From JAJPKK01 sp963800215 (lineage in GTDB: Bacteria; Pseudomonadota; Alphaproteobacteria; Rhizobiales; Xanthobacteraceae): a stretch of DNA of 64,000 nucleotides. The stretch spans positions 62,001 through 126,000 of the forward strand of contig CAWCZY010000009.1 of NCBI GenBank assembly GCA_963800215.1, read 5' to 3'. Below are positions 11,963-21,001 of the stretch, in pieces. The translations under genes and the position numbers were made by a program. Within the stretch, counting starts at the first letter, position 1, and each line of letters begins with the position of its first letter. The notes beneath the pieces were generated by a model. The model did not search any database and had not been told where the DNA came from. It saw only the letters and a list, made by a program, of their open reading frames with translations.

Positions 11963-13120
11963 AATTTGTGCGAGTCTGAGTTGTGACAACAAGATTTCGC
12001 GGGTGTGGGGACGATGGGGCAATTCGGGTTCTTCGATGCGGAGCAGGCGGCTTGCGGCGATTACCGCGAAGGGCGATCCGCTGGAAATGATTGATCGCGT
12101 GGTGCCGTTTGAGAGCTTCCGCGCGGAGATCGAGGCGGCGGTGTTGACGCCGGCGAGCGAGAAGAAGAGCAGCGCCGGCCGCAAGCCGATCGACGTCATG
12201 GTGATGTTTCGGATGTTGGTGCTGCAATCGCTTTACAATCTGTCGGACGAACAGGTCGAGTATCAAGTGCGCGACCGGCTGTCGTTCACGCGGTTTCTGC
12301 GGCTCGGCATCGAGGACGGCATTCCGGACGGCACGACGTTGTGGCTGTTCCGGGAGACGCTTGCGAAGGCCGGTCTGATTGAGAAGCTGTTCGAGCGCTT
12401 TGGCCAACATTTGGAGGCGAAGGGCTACATTGCGCGTGGCGGCCAGATGGTTGATGCCACGATCGTACCGGTTCCCAAACAACGCAATAGCCGCGACGAG
12501 AATGACGACGTGAAGGCCGGCAAGACGCCTGAGGCGTGGGAGAAGAACCCGGCGAAAAACCGGCAGAAAGACAAGGACGCGCGCTGGACCAAGAAGCACG
12601 GCAAGAGCTTCTACGGCTACAAGAACCACGTGAATGCGGATGCCAAGCACAAGCTGATCCGGCAGTACGACGTGACCGACGCGAGTGTGCATGACAGCCG
12701 GAAATTCGATGGACTTTTGAACCAAGCCAACACGTCTGCGGATGTGTACGCGGACAGCGCGTATCGCTCGGCGGAGACCGAGGCGAAGCTCAGCTTGCGC
12801 GGCTTGCGCAGCCGGATTCATCAGCGCGCGAACCGCAATCATCCGCTATCGCAGGCGCAGGAGAACGCGAACCGCCAAAAGAGCAAAGTTCGGGCCCGCA
12901 TCGAGCACGTGTTCGGTGCTCAACAGAACTCGCCGGGTGGCCGGATCGTACGGACGATCGGAATCGCGCGGGCGAAGGCCAAAATCGGACTGCAGAACCT
13001 TGCCTACAACATCCGCCGGCTGGTGACGCTGGAACGGATGGCTGCCGCATAAGGGAGTAGTGTGCCCGGCGCGTCCCAAGCGGGCGCCTGGCGCACAAAA
13101 CACGGCTTACTCACGACAAA
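11963..13120 (+). mobile_element. IS5-family insertion sequence
   Basis: About 1.16 kb carrying one DDE transposase. Imperfect terminal inverted repeats are proposed at AATTTGTGCGAGTCTGAG (from 11963) and, on the other strand from 13120, AATTTGTCGTGAGTAAG. They share AATTTGT plus a GAGT-AG core resembling IS5 ends. I see no clear target duplication, so the borders are approximate. It separates the receiver gene from the small ORF at 11524-11922. Confidence 0.65.
12014..13052 (+). CDS. IS5-family transposase (small frameshift near the N-terminus)
   Basis: DDE transposase of the long IS5 type, about 345 residues. The N-terminal MGQFGFFDAE begins at ATG 12014; the rest (RRLAAITAKGDPLEMIDRV onward) is in the next frame, so one indel lies near 12043. 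The DUF772-type N-terminal domain includes PIDVMVMFRMLVLQ; the catalytic region includes MVDATIVPVPKQRN (D), VYADSAYRS (D) and RARIEHVFGAQ (E). The C-terminal IGLQNLAYNIRRLV is typical of the family. The gene is inside the proposed element and faces away from dcm. If the frameshift is real the copy is inactive; if it is an assembly error the element could be functional. Confidence 0.85.
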
Positions 13121-13176
13121 TTATGAGCCAAAATCACCGTCGCGCCGCGACGGCGATCAATCCGACGAAAAAATCG

Positions 13177-13707
13177 TCATTGTTCGTTGTGTTTGTCTGC
13201 GACTTTCCCATGGATGATCTCGACAAACTCAAGCACAAGTCGGTCAATGTCGCTCGTCGCGCCCATGACTATCCCCCGGCTATGGTCGAGGTCGAGGACT
13301 TTTTTGACCAAGGACTGGAACACGCCGAGGACTTCCTGGACGAGCTGGGCACGCGTCGCGCAGTAGATACCTTCGACGCCAGCCGCGACGGCCAGATTAC
13401 GGAGTTGCAATACATTGTTGTTTGCCGAGTAGAAAACCACATCCTTGTAAAGAATGTCCTGTCGAATCGCGGCAATGGCGTCTTGGCCTTGCACACCTCC
13501 GCCAAGATCCCAATCCACAAGGATAAGGTCCACCTCGTCGTTGAAGATGTCGTCGGCGAGCAGGGCTTTCACCGCGTCGAGCGTGCGGCACATCGTAGGC
13601 CGGAATTCAAAGCCATCCTCCACCATGCCTTCCGCAATTGCCTCGCTCTGGTCCTTGACCGCGTTTGGCTGGTCTTCCACCCAGAGGGCATTGAAATCGA
13701 GCCTCAT
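13177..13707 (-). CDS. Response-regulator receiver-like protein paired with the dual ATPase
   Basis: 176 residues. The fold reads as a receiver: acidic pair E11-D12 (LWVEDQP), phospho-acceptor D65 (LILVDWDLGGG), and a hydroxyl residue in VFYSANN. The conserved receiver lysine is not evident (GIYCATRAQL follows strand 5), so phosphotransfer chemistry may be altered. Residues after about 130 form a helical tail with no DNA-binding domain. The start overlaps the stop of the ATPase gene by 4 bases, so the two are co-translated. Adjacency suggests it receives a phosphate or an allosteric signal from the C-terminal kinase-like module of the ATPase; that is inference. Confidence 0.75.
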   Translation of the reverse strand: MRLDFNALWVEDQPNAVKDQSEAIAEGMVEDGFEFRPTMCRTLDAVKALLADDIFNDEVDLILVDWDLGGGVQGQDAIAAIRQDILYKDVVFYSANNNVLQLRNLAVAAGVEGIYCATRAQLVQEVLGVFQSLVKKVLDLDHSRGIVMGATSDIDRLVLEFVEIIHGKVADKHNEQ

Positions 13708-16098
13708 TTGGCATTTTTCTCCCCGACTATCTTTATTAGAAACGCCACGCCCTTCACGCCTTTCGTGTCCATCAGCTCGATGCTACCGCCCATTTCACCC
13801 AATACCTGACGCACGTGGTAGAGGCCTAATCCTGAGCCAGCCCGAGTAGACGTATATCCCATCTCAAAAATGCGATCCTTGTCGAGGCCGCGCGCTAGCC
13901 CGTCGCCATTGTCCGAAACGCGCAACTCAAGAATGTTTTTCGTGGGCTGCTTCATCTCGAACCTTATCTTGCGCGCGTGTGCTCGCCACGAATTACTAAT
14001 AAGGTTTTCGATCACCACTGCGATGTCGATTGGATTGAAGCGCTTTTTCATGCCGGGATGGTCGTTTTCGACTTCCATCTGGACCCGTTGCGTGCTCGTC
14101 TTTGCAATCTTCTCAACGTAGTCGGCGATGAACTCAGGTAAGTCGGCTTCGATTTTCTCCGAGTCCAATTTGAATGTTGCAAGGGGCGCGAAGCGCGTGA
14201 TTGATTGTACCTTGGCGTTCAGGAAAGCGATCTGCTCCATTTCTTGCAGCAACAAGTCGCGCGGAATTGACTGTTGACCGGCGGTTCGCCGCAAGAGGTT
14301 TTGGATCTTTTGAGCGATCTGCACGGAATAAATCGTAATCTGGTGGTGCAGGTTCAGGATGGTCGACGCGTCGACGTTGATCACCGATTCAAGGAAGTGC
14401 GAACGGCGCTTCTCGCGTTCAGTCTCCTCCTCGGCGGCGCTTGCGCGCTCAAGGGCGGCTTCCGCGGTCTTGCGCTCCTTGTCGGCAATCCTGTAAGCCT
14501 CTTGCTCGGCCTTCTTTAGCTGCTCAAAACGCTCTTCAGCCTTGTCGATCTTCGACAAGAGGCCTTTGTCATCTATTTTGGAGGCGATCGACCTCAAAGC
14601 AACGACGGATGACTCAAATTCGTTGGACCGTTCGTTCAAGAGCCCGATAAGGCGCTTACTGAAAGCAAGCAGCTCGACCTGCTTGTCGTCGACCAGACCT
14701 GCGACCGAGTTCGATACCCTGGCGCGGCCGGGATCAGTAAGCAACCTCGATAGGTCGTCCGTGTTCGCATCGGCCTTGTCCGCCCACGAAACCGGTACAA
14801 CATATTTCTCCAGTCGCTTCAAGCAGTGCTCCATTACGGCCTTCTTGAGCTGCCGGACAGCCGCGGTGTCGATTAGCCCCTGATTGCGGCTGGATGCTTC
14901 CTGGAAATCCTTGTCCGATCCAAAGACGTCCACCCGCCCGATAATTTCGCGCGTGCCGAGGAAGCGCGCGTAGCCTTGCTGCTTGCGACGATCGAATGCA
15001 AACCAGTCATTGCCCTCTTCGCCGATGGGATAGACCCGGAAATTGTTCCGGAACAGGAACACCGATCCAAACTCCACGGAAGGCAGGCCAACGCGTCGTG
15101 CGAACGTTAACCTGGCCGATTGGTTGAGGTAGTAGATCTCGCACTTAAATCCAGAATTCCGCGAGATGCGAATATGGGTTCGGCTCCCGGATTTTGTAGA
15201 CGACTTCGCCGCGGTCGGTGAGGGTCGTCTCGATCTTGTCTCCTTCAATGGCGACCTCGATGAACGTGGTCTTGCCGCGCAGTACGGCGAAGATGTTGTT
15301 GCCCACCACGCCGTTGATAATCGCGTTAGAGGCCGGCTCCTCTCCAACTTTCGACGCGGCAGCCCTTAGTCGCTTGTCCTCTGCGGCCTCATCGGGAGCG
15401 TGGATCAAAATTCTAAAGTGGTCCGCGGCCTCCCCGAATGGATTTATCAGCTTGGCCAGCGAGCCTTTGAGGGATGCAATAGTCTGCCGCTTCCATTTAT
15501 CGCGTAGCTTGCTAATTCGTACTATGGTGCCGTGTGCTAGTGACGAGCCGACTTTCTTAAGTTCGCTAGGTAGCTCAAAGGCGTCAGTCTCCGAATAATC
15601 AACATTGATCTCCTCGAAGTGTTGTCTTGAGTTCTTGTCGAAGCGGCTCCAGTCAACCCGAAGCCGGTGAATTGGCCCAGGCCTCGCAGCCTTAGGGCGC
15701 GTTTGTAGGACTAATTCCCCCCCCAACCGGTCCGACGAAAAGCGTCCAATTCCTTTGCTTCCGGCTAGGTGGCGATCACTTGCGATGTTGCGAAAGTCCT
15801 TCTGTTCCTCCTGCTCTCTCTTGGCGGAATATGCGACGAACAGCCACTTGTCCCGTAGGTCGTCGAACGACATCCCGTCGCCGTCATCAGCAACCACTAT
15901 TTCGTCGTCACCAAAGTACAAGTGCACGACGCTGGCGCTGGCGTCGAATGAGTTCTTGACCATCTCGAAGATGGCGACCTCATCGGTGGTGATTAGCTCG
16001 CGCCCAAGCACCCGCTTGAGGCCAGTGCTGACATCGAAGTGCAGCGTTTTCGCTGCAATTTGCCTTTGTCGGCTGGCCAGCGTTCCGCTATCTGCCAT
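13704..16098 (-). CDS. Dual GHKL ATPase: N-terminal Hsp90/MutL/MORC-like and C-terminal histidine-kinase-like modules (one frameshift)
   Basis: About 797 codons from ATG 16098, directly after the vsr stop. The first GHKL module (about residues 20-120) has N-box FEMVKNSFDAS, G1 DDGDGM and G2 GSKGIGRFSS, and is followed by a transducer-like beta domain and FLFRNNFRVYP as in MORC/MutL-type ATPases. A coiled coil (LERASAAEEETEREKRR) precedes a possible dimerisation segment LHHQITIYSVQ and a second GHKL module: N-box ENLISNSWRAHA, G1 SDNGDGL, G2 GSGLGLYHVR. One frame change is needed near 15150. It is coupled to a receiver protein downstream. GHKL ATPases occur beside DNA methylases and nucleases in some prokaryotes; this two-module form with a receiver is unfamiliar to me. 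Confidence 0.8.
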
Positions 16099-16515
16099 TC
16101 ATTGAGCTTTCGTGTCTAGAAAGTTGACTAGCCTGGACTGCATCTGCGCCGCATCCCGCGTCTGGCACTCCCAAATGACGAACACGTCCCAACCTAGTTT
16201 CCTTAGCTTGAGGGTATTCGATCGATCCCGGGCTTTGTTGCGCGCAAATTTGCCGCTCCAATAGGCCCGGCGTGTCTTTGGCTGGTTCGCGGTCTTGCAT
16301 CGGCCGTGTGCATGCCAAAAGCAGCCGTGGACAAATATGACTTTGCGACGTGAGGGAAACACAAGGTCCGGGCTTCCAGGCAGATCCTTCCGATGCAGTC
16401 GGAATCGGTATCCAAGGCCATTCAAAAGACGACGTACCCGTAACTCGGGCGCGGTATCCCGGCTTCTAATCCTGGCCATGCGCCTGCTGCGCTCGGCCGA
16501 TGTCAGCGTATCCAT
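16099..16515 (-). CDS. vsr: Very short patch repair endonuclease
   Basis: 138 residues, standard Vsr length. It cuts 5' of the T in T:G mismatches arising from deaminated 5-methylcytosine. Visible family features are SAERSRRMARIRSRDTAPE at the N-terminus, PGSPDLVF with the catalytic Asp, VHGCFWHAHGRC with catalytic and zinc-binding His/Cys residues, and WDVFVIWECQ with the last Cys. Start chosen at ATG 16515 (MDTLT…); an in-frame ATG at 16524 adds three residues. It is the first gene of the reverse-strand operon; its TGA is followed immediately by the ATPase ATG. It pairs functionally with the cytosine methyltransferase at 10288. Confidence 0.93.
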   Translation of the reverse strand: MDTLTSAERSRRMARIRSRDTAPELRVRRLLNGLGYRFRLHRKDLPGSPDLVFPSRRKVIFVHGCFWHAHGRCKTANQPKTRRAYWSGKFARNKARDRSNTLKLRKLGWDVFVIWECQTRDAAQMQSRLVNFLDTKAQ

Positions 16516-16674
16516 TCCGTGCATGCCTTCCGCATCAAGGCAATACAGCACATTATACCAGCCCGGGGGTCGAAATCGAGCCGCCGCCGCTCGCCGCTCT
16601 CCAAAGCCGATTTCGTCCGCTGGTGGTCTTCGCATTGACCCGGAATTTAGGCTGCGCCGGCCCAGTAGGCGACC

Positions 16675-16790
16675 GCCCGGCTCGTCAAGGAATGGGCGCT
16701 GGCGAGGCGGGACCGTTACGCGAGAATTGGCGTCTTGCCCGCGCGGGCGAGCAACCGGGGAAGATCGCAGGCTTCGATGCTGACCAAAGT
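16675..16790 (+). pseudogene. DUF4160-like gene remnant
   Basis: The translation contains RLVKEWALARRD followed, one frame over, by LRENWRLARAGEQPGKI, which matches the C-terminal helix and tail of DUF4160 proteins. No intact N-terminus is seen upstream. DUF4160 genes commonly precede DUF2442 genes, as here, which supports the assignment. It marks the right-hand edge of the restriction-like island. Confidence 0.4.
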
Positions 16791-17041
16791 GACCCACCTT
16801 GAAATGCTCGGAGGCTCTGCGCGTCCGGTTCAATGACGGCAGCCAGGGTGTGCATGATTTCGCCGCCATTGTCCAGGAGCCCGGGTCCACACTCGCGCCA
16901 TTGCGAGACGAGGGTTATTTCGGGCGTGTGTTTCTCTAATTCGGCGCGCCGACATGGCCGAACGGCTTCGATATCGCACCGGAATGGCTGCGACGGGAAA
17001 TGGAAGCGTCTGGAGAACTCACCCGGGTGGCGGCGGAGTAA
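16777..17041 (+). pseudogene. DUF2442 gene, frameshifted and with an in-frame stop
   Basis: From ATG 16777 the frame gives MLTKVTHLEMLGG. After a one-base shift it gives ALRVRFNDGSQGVHDFAA and YFGRVFL, then TAA, then FGAPTWPNGFDIAPEWLRRE to a final TAA at 17041. Together these are a complete DUF2442 protein, a small domain of unknown function often linked with DUF4160 as a possible two-gene module. Two lesions in 85 codons suggest genuine decay. Confidence 0.6.
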
Positions 17042-17106
17042 GAACGAGGGGGTGCACAGGCTCAACCCTCGACGCACCGGCGCCTGATGGCACGTCATAC
17101 ATCACC

Positions 17107-17237
17107 ACCGTCATAGCCGGGCTTGTCCGGCTTGTCCCGGCTATCTCGTTTATGGGGCCGCTGCACTGTTCAAAGTGCACGTGTGGAAATGCCGTGCCCT
17201 CCCGATCGGGATCGCCGGAACAAGTCCGGCGATGACG
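17107..17237. repeat. REP/BOX-like palindromic intergenic element
   Basis: The left arm around 17109-17145 (CGTCATAGCCGGGCTTGTCC) is answered by the right arm at 17210-17237 (GCCGGAACAAGTCCGGCGATGACG). A TGCACT/AGTGCA hairpin lies between. It separates the decayed DUF2442 gene from the DUF952 gene. Confidence 0.55.
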
Positions 17238-17267
17238 CCTTGGATGGGGCGCAGCCCAGCTCCAAAT

Positions 17268-17612
17268 TCAACGCTCCAGCGGCGGCAGCATGTGCCGGCC
17301 GTCGTCGTCGAGCCGGATCGGCTTGACCCAGCGCACCGCCGTGAGCGGCATCGTCCCGTAGAGATGGGGGAACACCGCGCCGCCGCGGGAGGGCTCCCAT
17401 TTCAGCGCGGGTCCCAGCGCTTCCGCGTCGACGGCGACGATGACGAGGCCGGTCATGCCGGCGAAATGCTTGCCGGCGGTGGCGGCAACCTGCGCGGCGG
17501 TGGAGAAGTGGATGTAGCCGTCGGCATAGTCGACCGCGGAGCCGCCGAACACACCGTCGCGCTCGGCATCGCGCCACATCCCTTGCTCGCAGATCTTGTA
17601 GATCGTGGTCAT
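17268..17612 (-). CDS. DUF952 domain-containing protein
   Basis: 114 residues from ATG 17612 (MTTIYKICEQGMW). The family signature is clear: ADGYIHFSTAAQ, TGLVIVAVDAEALG, LKWEPSRGGAVFPHLYG and AVRWVKPI. DUF952 is a small domain distantly related to ADP-ribosyltransferase-like folds; its role is not established. An upstream in-frame start at 17687 would add 25 residues with no family match. It shares its strand with the upstream cupin gene, about 125 bases away, and may be co-transcribed. Confidence 0.85.
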   Translation of the reverse strand: MTTIYKICEQGMWRDAERDGVFGGSAVDYADGYIHFSTAAQVAATAGKHFAGMTGLVIVAVDAEALGPALKWEPSRGGAVFPHLYGTMPLTAVRWVKPIRLDDDGRHMLPPLER

Positions 17613-17736
17613 GTCGCTCGTGCCTTCCTGGCCGGCGGGCACCGGATGGTCCGGCGCAGGGCGGATTTCACGCCAAAACGCCATCACAAAATATCATATA
17701 ATTCAATTATTTAGCTACTATGCATGGGGTTGTTTT

Positions 17737-18156
17737 TCAAAAAAAATCCCCGGGGCTGGGCGGGTGATCGCGGAAATAGGCGGCGTCCTCGCGCGATTGC
17801 GCCCACCCGTCATGCCCGCGCCATTCCAGGAACCGCGCATGCATGCCGGCGCCGTAGCGCACCCGGAACAGCAGGGTCCGCTGCGGCCCGTTGGCGTATT
17901 CATGCACCTCGCCCGGCGGATGCACGACGAAGACGCCGGGGGCGACCTCGACCTCGGCGGCGGGGGTGCGCATTGTCCCGCCGCCGGTGAAGCAGAAATA
18001 GATTTCCGTCGCTTCAGGATGGCAGTGGAAGGGGCTGATCTGCCCCGGCTCCCAGCAGGCGACCGTCACGTCGCCGCCGCCGACGGTTTCGAGAATCTTC
18101 TCGACATGCTTTGCGGAATTCCATTCCTGCTCCCGCCGCAGGCTGAACACGTGCAT
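17737..18156 (-). CDS. Cupin domain protein
   Basis: 139 residues from ATG 18156. One cupin barrel is visible: motif 1 HCHPEATEIYFCFTGGGTM carries His and Glu metal ligands, and motif 2 VVHPPGEVHEYAN carries the last His. No signal peptide. It diverges from the amidohydrolase at 18287 with 130 bases between them, which suggests a shared regulatory region and perhaps a related catabolic role, for example on an aromatic acid. The substrate cannot be read. Confidence 0.8.
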   Translation of the reverse strand: MHVFSLRREQEWNSAKHVEKILETVGGGDVTVACWEPGQISPFHCHPEATEIYFCFTGGGTMRTPAAEVEVAPGVFVVHPPGEVHEYANGPQRTLLFRVRYGAGMHARFLEWRGHDGWAQSREDAAYFRDHPPSPGDFF

Positions 18157-18286
18157 GCCGCCTCTCCGATCCTGCGCCCGCACCACCTCGAACCTCGCGG
18201 AGATTATAACAAAAATCGCGCGGCGCTTGACGCCAGCCGCCGCGCCCTCGATAGGAGGGGGGCAATCAGGGGAGACGGAAACGCGC

Positions 18287-19252
18287 ATGTTGAAGAAACC
18301 GAAATGCCCGGTCATCGCGATCGAGGAGCACTATTGGGACCCGGAAATGGCGGCCCATTTCACCGGCGTCGAAGCGGGCCGGCCGGGCGAGACGCACCGG
18401 CGCCTCCTCGACCTCGGCGCATTGCGCATCAAGGAAATGGACGATGCCGGGATCGACATCCAGGTGCTGTCCCACGGCGCGCCGGCGGCGCAGAAGATTC
18501 CGGCCGACATCGCGGTGCCGCTGACGCGACGGGTCAACGACCGCCTGCATCAGGCGGTCGCCGCCCACCCGACGCGTCTGGCCGCCTTCGCGTCGCTGCC
18601 GACCGACGACCCCATAGCGGCGGCCGACGAGCTCGAACGCTGCGTCACCACGCTCGGCTTCAAGGGCGCCATGCTCCACGGCATGGCCCACGGGAAATTC
18701 CTCGACGACAAGCGGTTCTGGCCGATCTACGCCCGCGCGGAGAAGCTCGACGTGCCGATCTACCTGCATCCGTCGTTGCCGGATGCGGCGGTGACGGCGG
18801 TCTACTACGCCGACTACATCAAGGAATTCCCCATGGTGGTGCGGCCGGCCTGGGGCTACACGGTGGAGACGGCGACGACGGCGATCCGGATGGTGCTCTC
18901 GGGCGTGTTCGACGCCCATCCGCGGCTCAAGGTCATTCTCGGCCACCTCGGCGAAACGCTGCCGTTCCTGGTGTGGCGCATCGATCACGCCCTGGCGCGG
19001 CCGGGGCAGAAGCCGCTAAGCTTCCGCGACGTCTTCTGCGGCAATTTCTACATCACCACGAGCGGCAATTTTTCCAATCCGGCGCTGCTGTGCTCGGTGA
19101 TGGAGATGGGGATCGACCGCGTGCTGTTCGCCGTCGACTGGCCGTTCGTGGAAAACGGGCCGGCGACCGCGTGGATGGACACCGTGCCGCTATGCGACGA
19201 GGACAAGGTGAAGATCCTCAGCGGCAACGCCAAACGCGTGCTTCACCTGTGA
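18287..19252 (+). CDS. Amidohydrolase-family (ACMSD/resorcylate decarboxylase-like) protein
   Basis: 321 residues. The first metal motif has the IEEHYW form used by gamma-resorcylate and 2,3-dihydroxybenzoate decarboxylases instead of HxH. Further ligands are in YLHPSLP (His), ILGHLGETLPF (His) and LFAVDWPF (Asp), in the order expected for this amidohydrolase subgroup. The likely activity is non-oxidative decarboxylation or hydrolysis of an aromatic or cyclic compound. ATG 18287 gives the family N-terminus at normal length. A cupin gene lies divergently upstream. Confidence 0.8.
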   Translation: MLKKPKCPVIAIEEHYWDPEMAAHFTGVEAGRPGETHRRLLDLGALRIKEMDDAGIDIQVLSHGAPAAQKIPADIAVPLTRRVNDRLHQAVAAHPTRLAAFASLPTDDPIAAADELERCVTTLGFKGAMLHGMAHGKFLDDKRFWPIYARAEKLDVPIYLHPSLPDAAVTAVYYADYIKEFPMVVRPAWGYTVETATTAIRMVLSGVFDAHPRLKVILGHLGETLPFLVWRIDHALARPGQKPLSFRDVFCGNFYITTSGNFSNPALLCSVMEMGIDRVLFAVDWPFVENGPATAWMDTVPLCDEDKVKILSGNAKRVLHL

Positions 19253-19298
19253 GGGAGAAATTCTGCGACCCCGGCCGCGCTTTCACCACGCATTGCTT

Positions 19299-19448
19299 TC
19301 ACCACGCATTGAACCAGCGGCCGACATCGTAGACCGACGCCACCGCGACGCAGGCGAACAGGGCTCCCCACAACAGGCCGAGCACCAACGTCCGGTTCGC
19401 GCGGACGAGGGCATCGATTCCGTCGAAATGGCCGGCATGGCGAACCAT
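19299..19448 (-). CDS. Small single-span membrane protein
   Basis: 49 residues from ATG 19448, preceded by a good ribosome-binding site (GAGGAG, 6-base spacer). The middle is one hydrophobic segment (LVLGLLWGALFACVAVAS) and the tail is YDVGRWFNAW. No family recognised. Its stop lies in the second copy of a 16-base tandem duplication (TTTCACCACGCATTG, 19282-19311). Confidence 0.55.
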   Translation of the reverse strand: MVRHAGHFDGIDALVRANRTLVLGLLWGALFACVAVASVYDVGRWFNAW

Positions 19449-19687
19449 TGCGCTCTCCTCGCCGGATCACCGGCGGCTGACCGTTTCGCCCGCCGATCAC
19501 CTAGCCAAGCGGACTCGCGTATAATCGGGCCTTATTCCTGGCATGTGCTACCAAATCGATGGTGCTGCAATCGCCGGACTCGCAGGGCTGGATTGCATTC
19601 GTGCCGGGCCCGGCCGCTTTGCGCCTTCGAAACAGTCTCGACATTTCGAAATAATATAATGCAGCAGGTGCGGCGAGCCCGCGAGGC

Positions 19688-20536
19688 CTACCTGAACTGG
19701 GTGCCGGGCACTCCAGGCGTTCCGGGCGGTCCGAACGGGTTGGGAGGGGCGCCTTGGACCACATATGAGCGGCGTACATGCCGCTGCGGAGGAGGACGGC
19801 GAATCGCATGCTGTGCCGATTTCTTCGCCGAGGCGGTCACTTTGGCCGCCGGCTCCGCCCGCCGGGGCAAACGGACGTTCAGCCGCGCCCCTTGATGAAC
19901 GGTGGGTGCCGCATCCGCGGTGTCCGGCAGCGCGGCCACTGATTGTGGGCCGGTCGCACCGATGCTTGGGAGCACTGCCTCGACGGAGCCAACCCCGGCA
20001 GGGGACCGCGAATCGGCCGTGAGCGGATCCGCGACCGCATTGCCGGGGCCTGCCTGCAGGGCAGGAGGCAATGGATCAGGAGGCGATGGATCAGGTACCG
20101 GCGGCGCAGGAAGCAGGGGGGCGGGAGCCTCGGCCGTGACCGCGATCGGCGCAGGGACCACCGCCGGCTCGGCCGGAGCGGCGGCCGCGGGTTCGGCCGG
20201 AGGCTCGATCGCGACCGGCTCTCGGGCCGCCTCTCGGCCCGGCTCGCCGTCCGGGAAGGCCGTCGCGGGGCCTGCGACGGGCGCGGGCGCCACCAAGTCG
20301 CGCAGCCGGCCGAGTTCCTCGGTCCGGCGCGACAGCTCCAGAACCGCGAACTGCATCCGCCCGGCCTCTTCCGTGATCATGCCCTGCATCATCGGCCGGC
20401 CGACCTCCGGCATCGCGCCGATGCGGGTGCGGGTTTCCGGGGTGATGAGGCCGGATCCCGTCACCGCGAGCATGATCACGGTGAGAACCGCAGCGCAGAC
20501 CACGATGGTGAAATTGGGTAGCATGGTGCGCGACAC
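19688..20536 (-). CDS. Ala/Pro-rich single-pass membrane protein, unknown function
   Basis: 282 residues. An N-terminal membrane segment (FTIVVCAAVLTVIMLAVTG, about residues 8-26) is followed by a conserved-looking stretch (GRPMMQGMITEEAGRMQ), then about 150 residues of Ala/Pro/Val-rich low complexity and a basic tail ending PFGPPGTPGVPGTQFR. Starts are possible at 20536 or 20524. The topology suggests an inner-membrane anchor with a long periplasmic linker. The function is not known to me. It diverges from the tRNA at 20706. Confidence 0.65.
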   Translation of the reverse strand: MSRTMLPNFTIVVCAAVLTVIMLAVTGSGLITPETRTRIGAMPEVGRPMMQGMITEEAGRMQFAVLELSRRTEELGRLRDLVAPAPVAGPATAFPDGEPGREAAREPVAIEPPAEPAAAAPAEPAVVPAPIAVTAEAPAPLLPAPPVPDPSPPDPLPPALQAGPGNAVADPLTADSRSPAGVGSVEAVLPSIGATGPQSVAALPDTADAAPTVHQGARLNVRLPRRAEPAAKVTASAKKSAQHAIRRPPPQRHVRRSYVVQGAPPNPFGPPGTPGVPGTQFR

Positions 20537-20705
20537 CGGTTGTGGAACTGCCGACGACCCGACGCACGGCGCTGATTCGCAAAGAGTAACAGAGTCGCGG
20601 GATTTGGGGAATGAGTCGGGAATGGTGCCGCCGCCGGGCCCCGCTTCGCAGGCAACGGAGCAAACGATTGCCCTGGAGGCGTCCCGGTTGCTAAGAACGC
20701 GCCGG

Positions 20706-20781
20706 GGGCCCGTAGCTCAATGGTCAGAGCTAGCGGCTCATAACCGCTTGGTTTCAGGTTCGAGTCCTGACGGGCCCACCA
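20706..20781 (+). tRNA. tRNA with CAT anticodon (elongator Met or Ile2)
   Basis: A 76-base cloverleaf with acceptor GGGCCCG pairing CGGGCCC, D-arm GTAGCTC, anticodon loop CTCATAA (CAT), T-arm CAGGTTCGAGTCCTG and encoded CCA. Without a tool I cannot separate elongator tRNA-Met from tRNA-Ile2 (lysidine-modified CAT). Confidence 0.93.
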
Positions 20782-21001
20782 CGCAGTCCTGCGCAAAGAC
20801 GGTTGCCTGTTGCCCTGATCTGAAACGACGTGGGGCCCGATTGGCTGGCGCGCGCGCCTTGCCCCGAACAGACTTCCTAGAACGTCTTAACCGCGTAGAA
20901 TGTGAGAGCTGACCTGCGGGTACGACAAAGCAGCGAGGGGTATAGGCTGAAAGCAGTGGCCATATGACAAGGCCGCGCGCGAGCAAACAGGAGACGGCGT
21001 C

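Noticed and set aside
13060..13809. Forward frame of 249 codons opposite the receiver gene
   Set aside because: The reverse-strand receiver has clear motifs and a 4-base overlap with the ATPase; the forward frame shows none.
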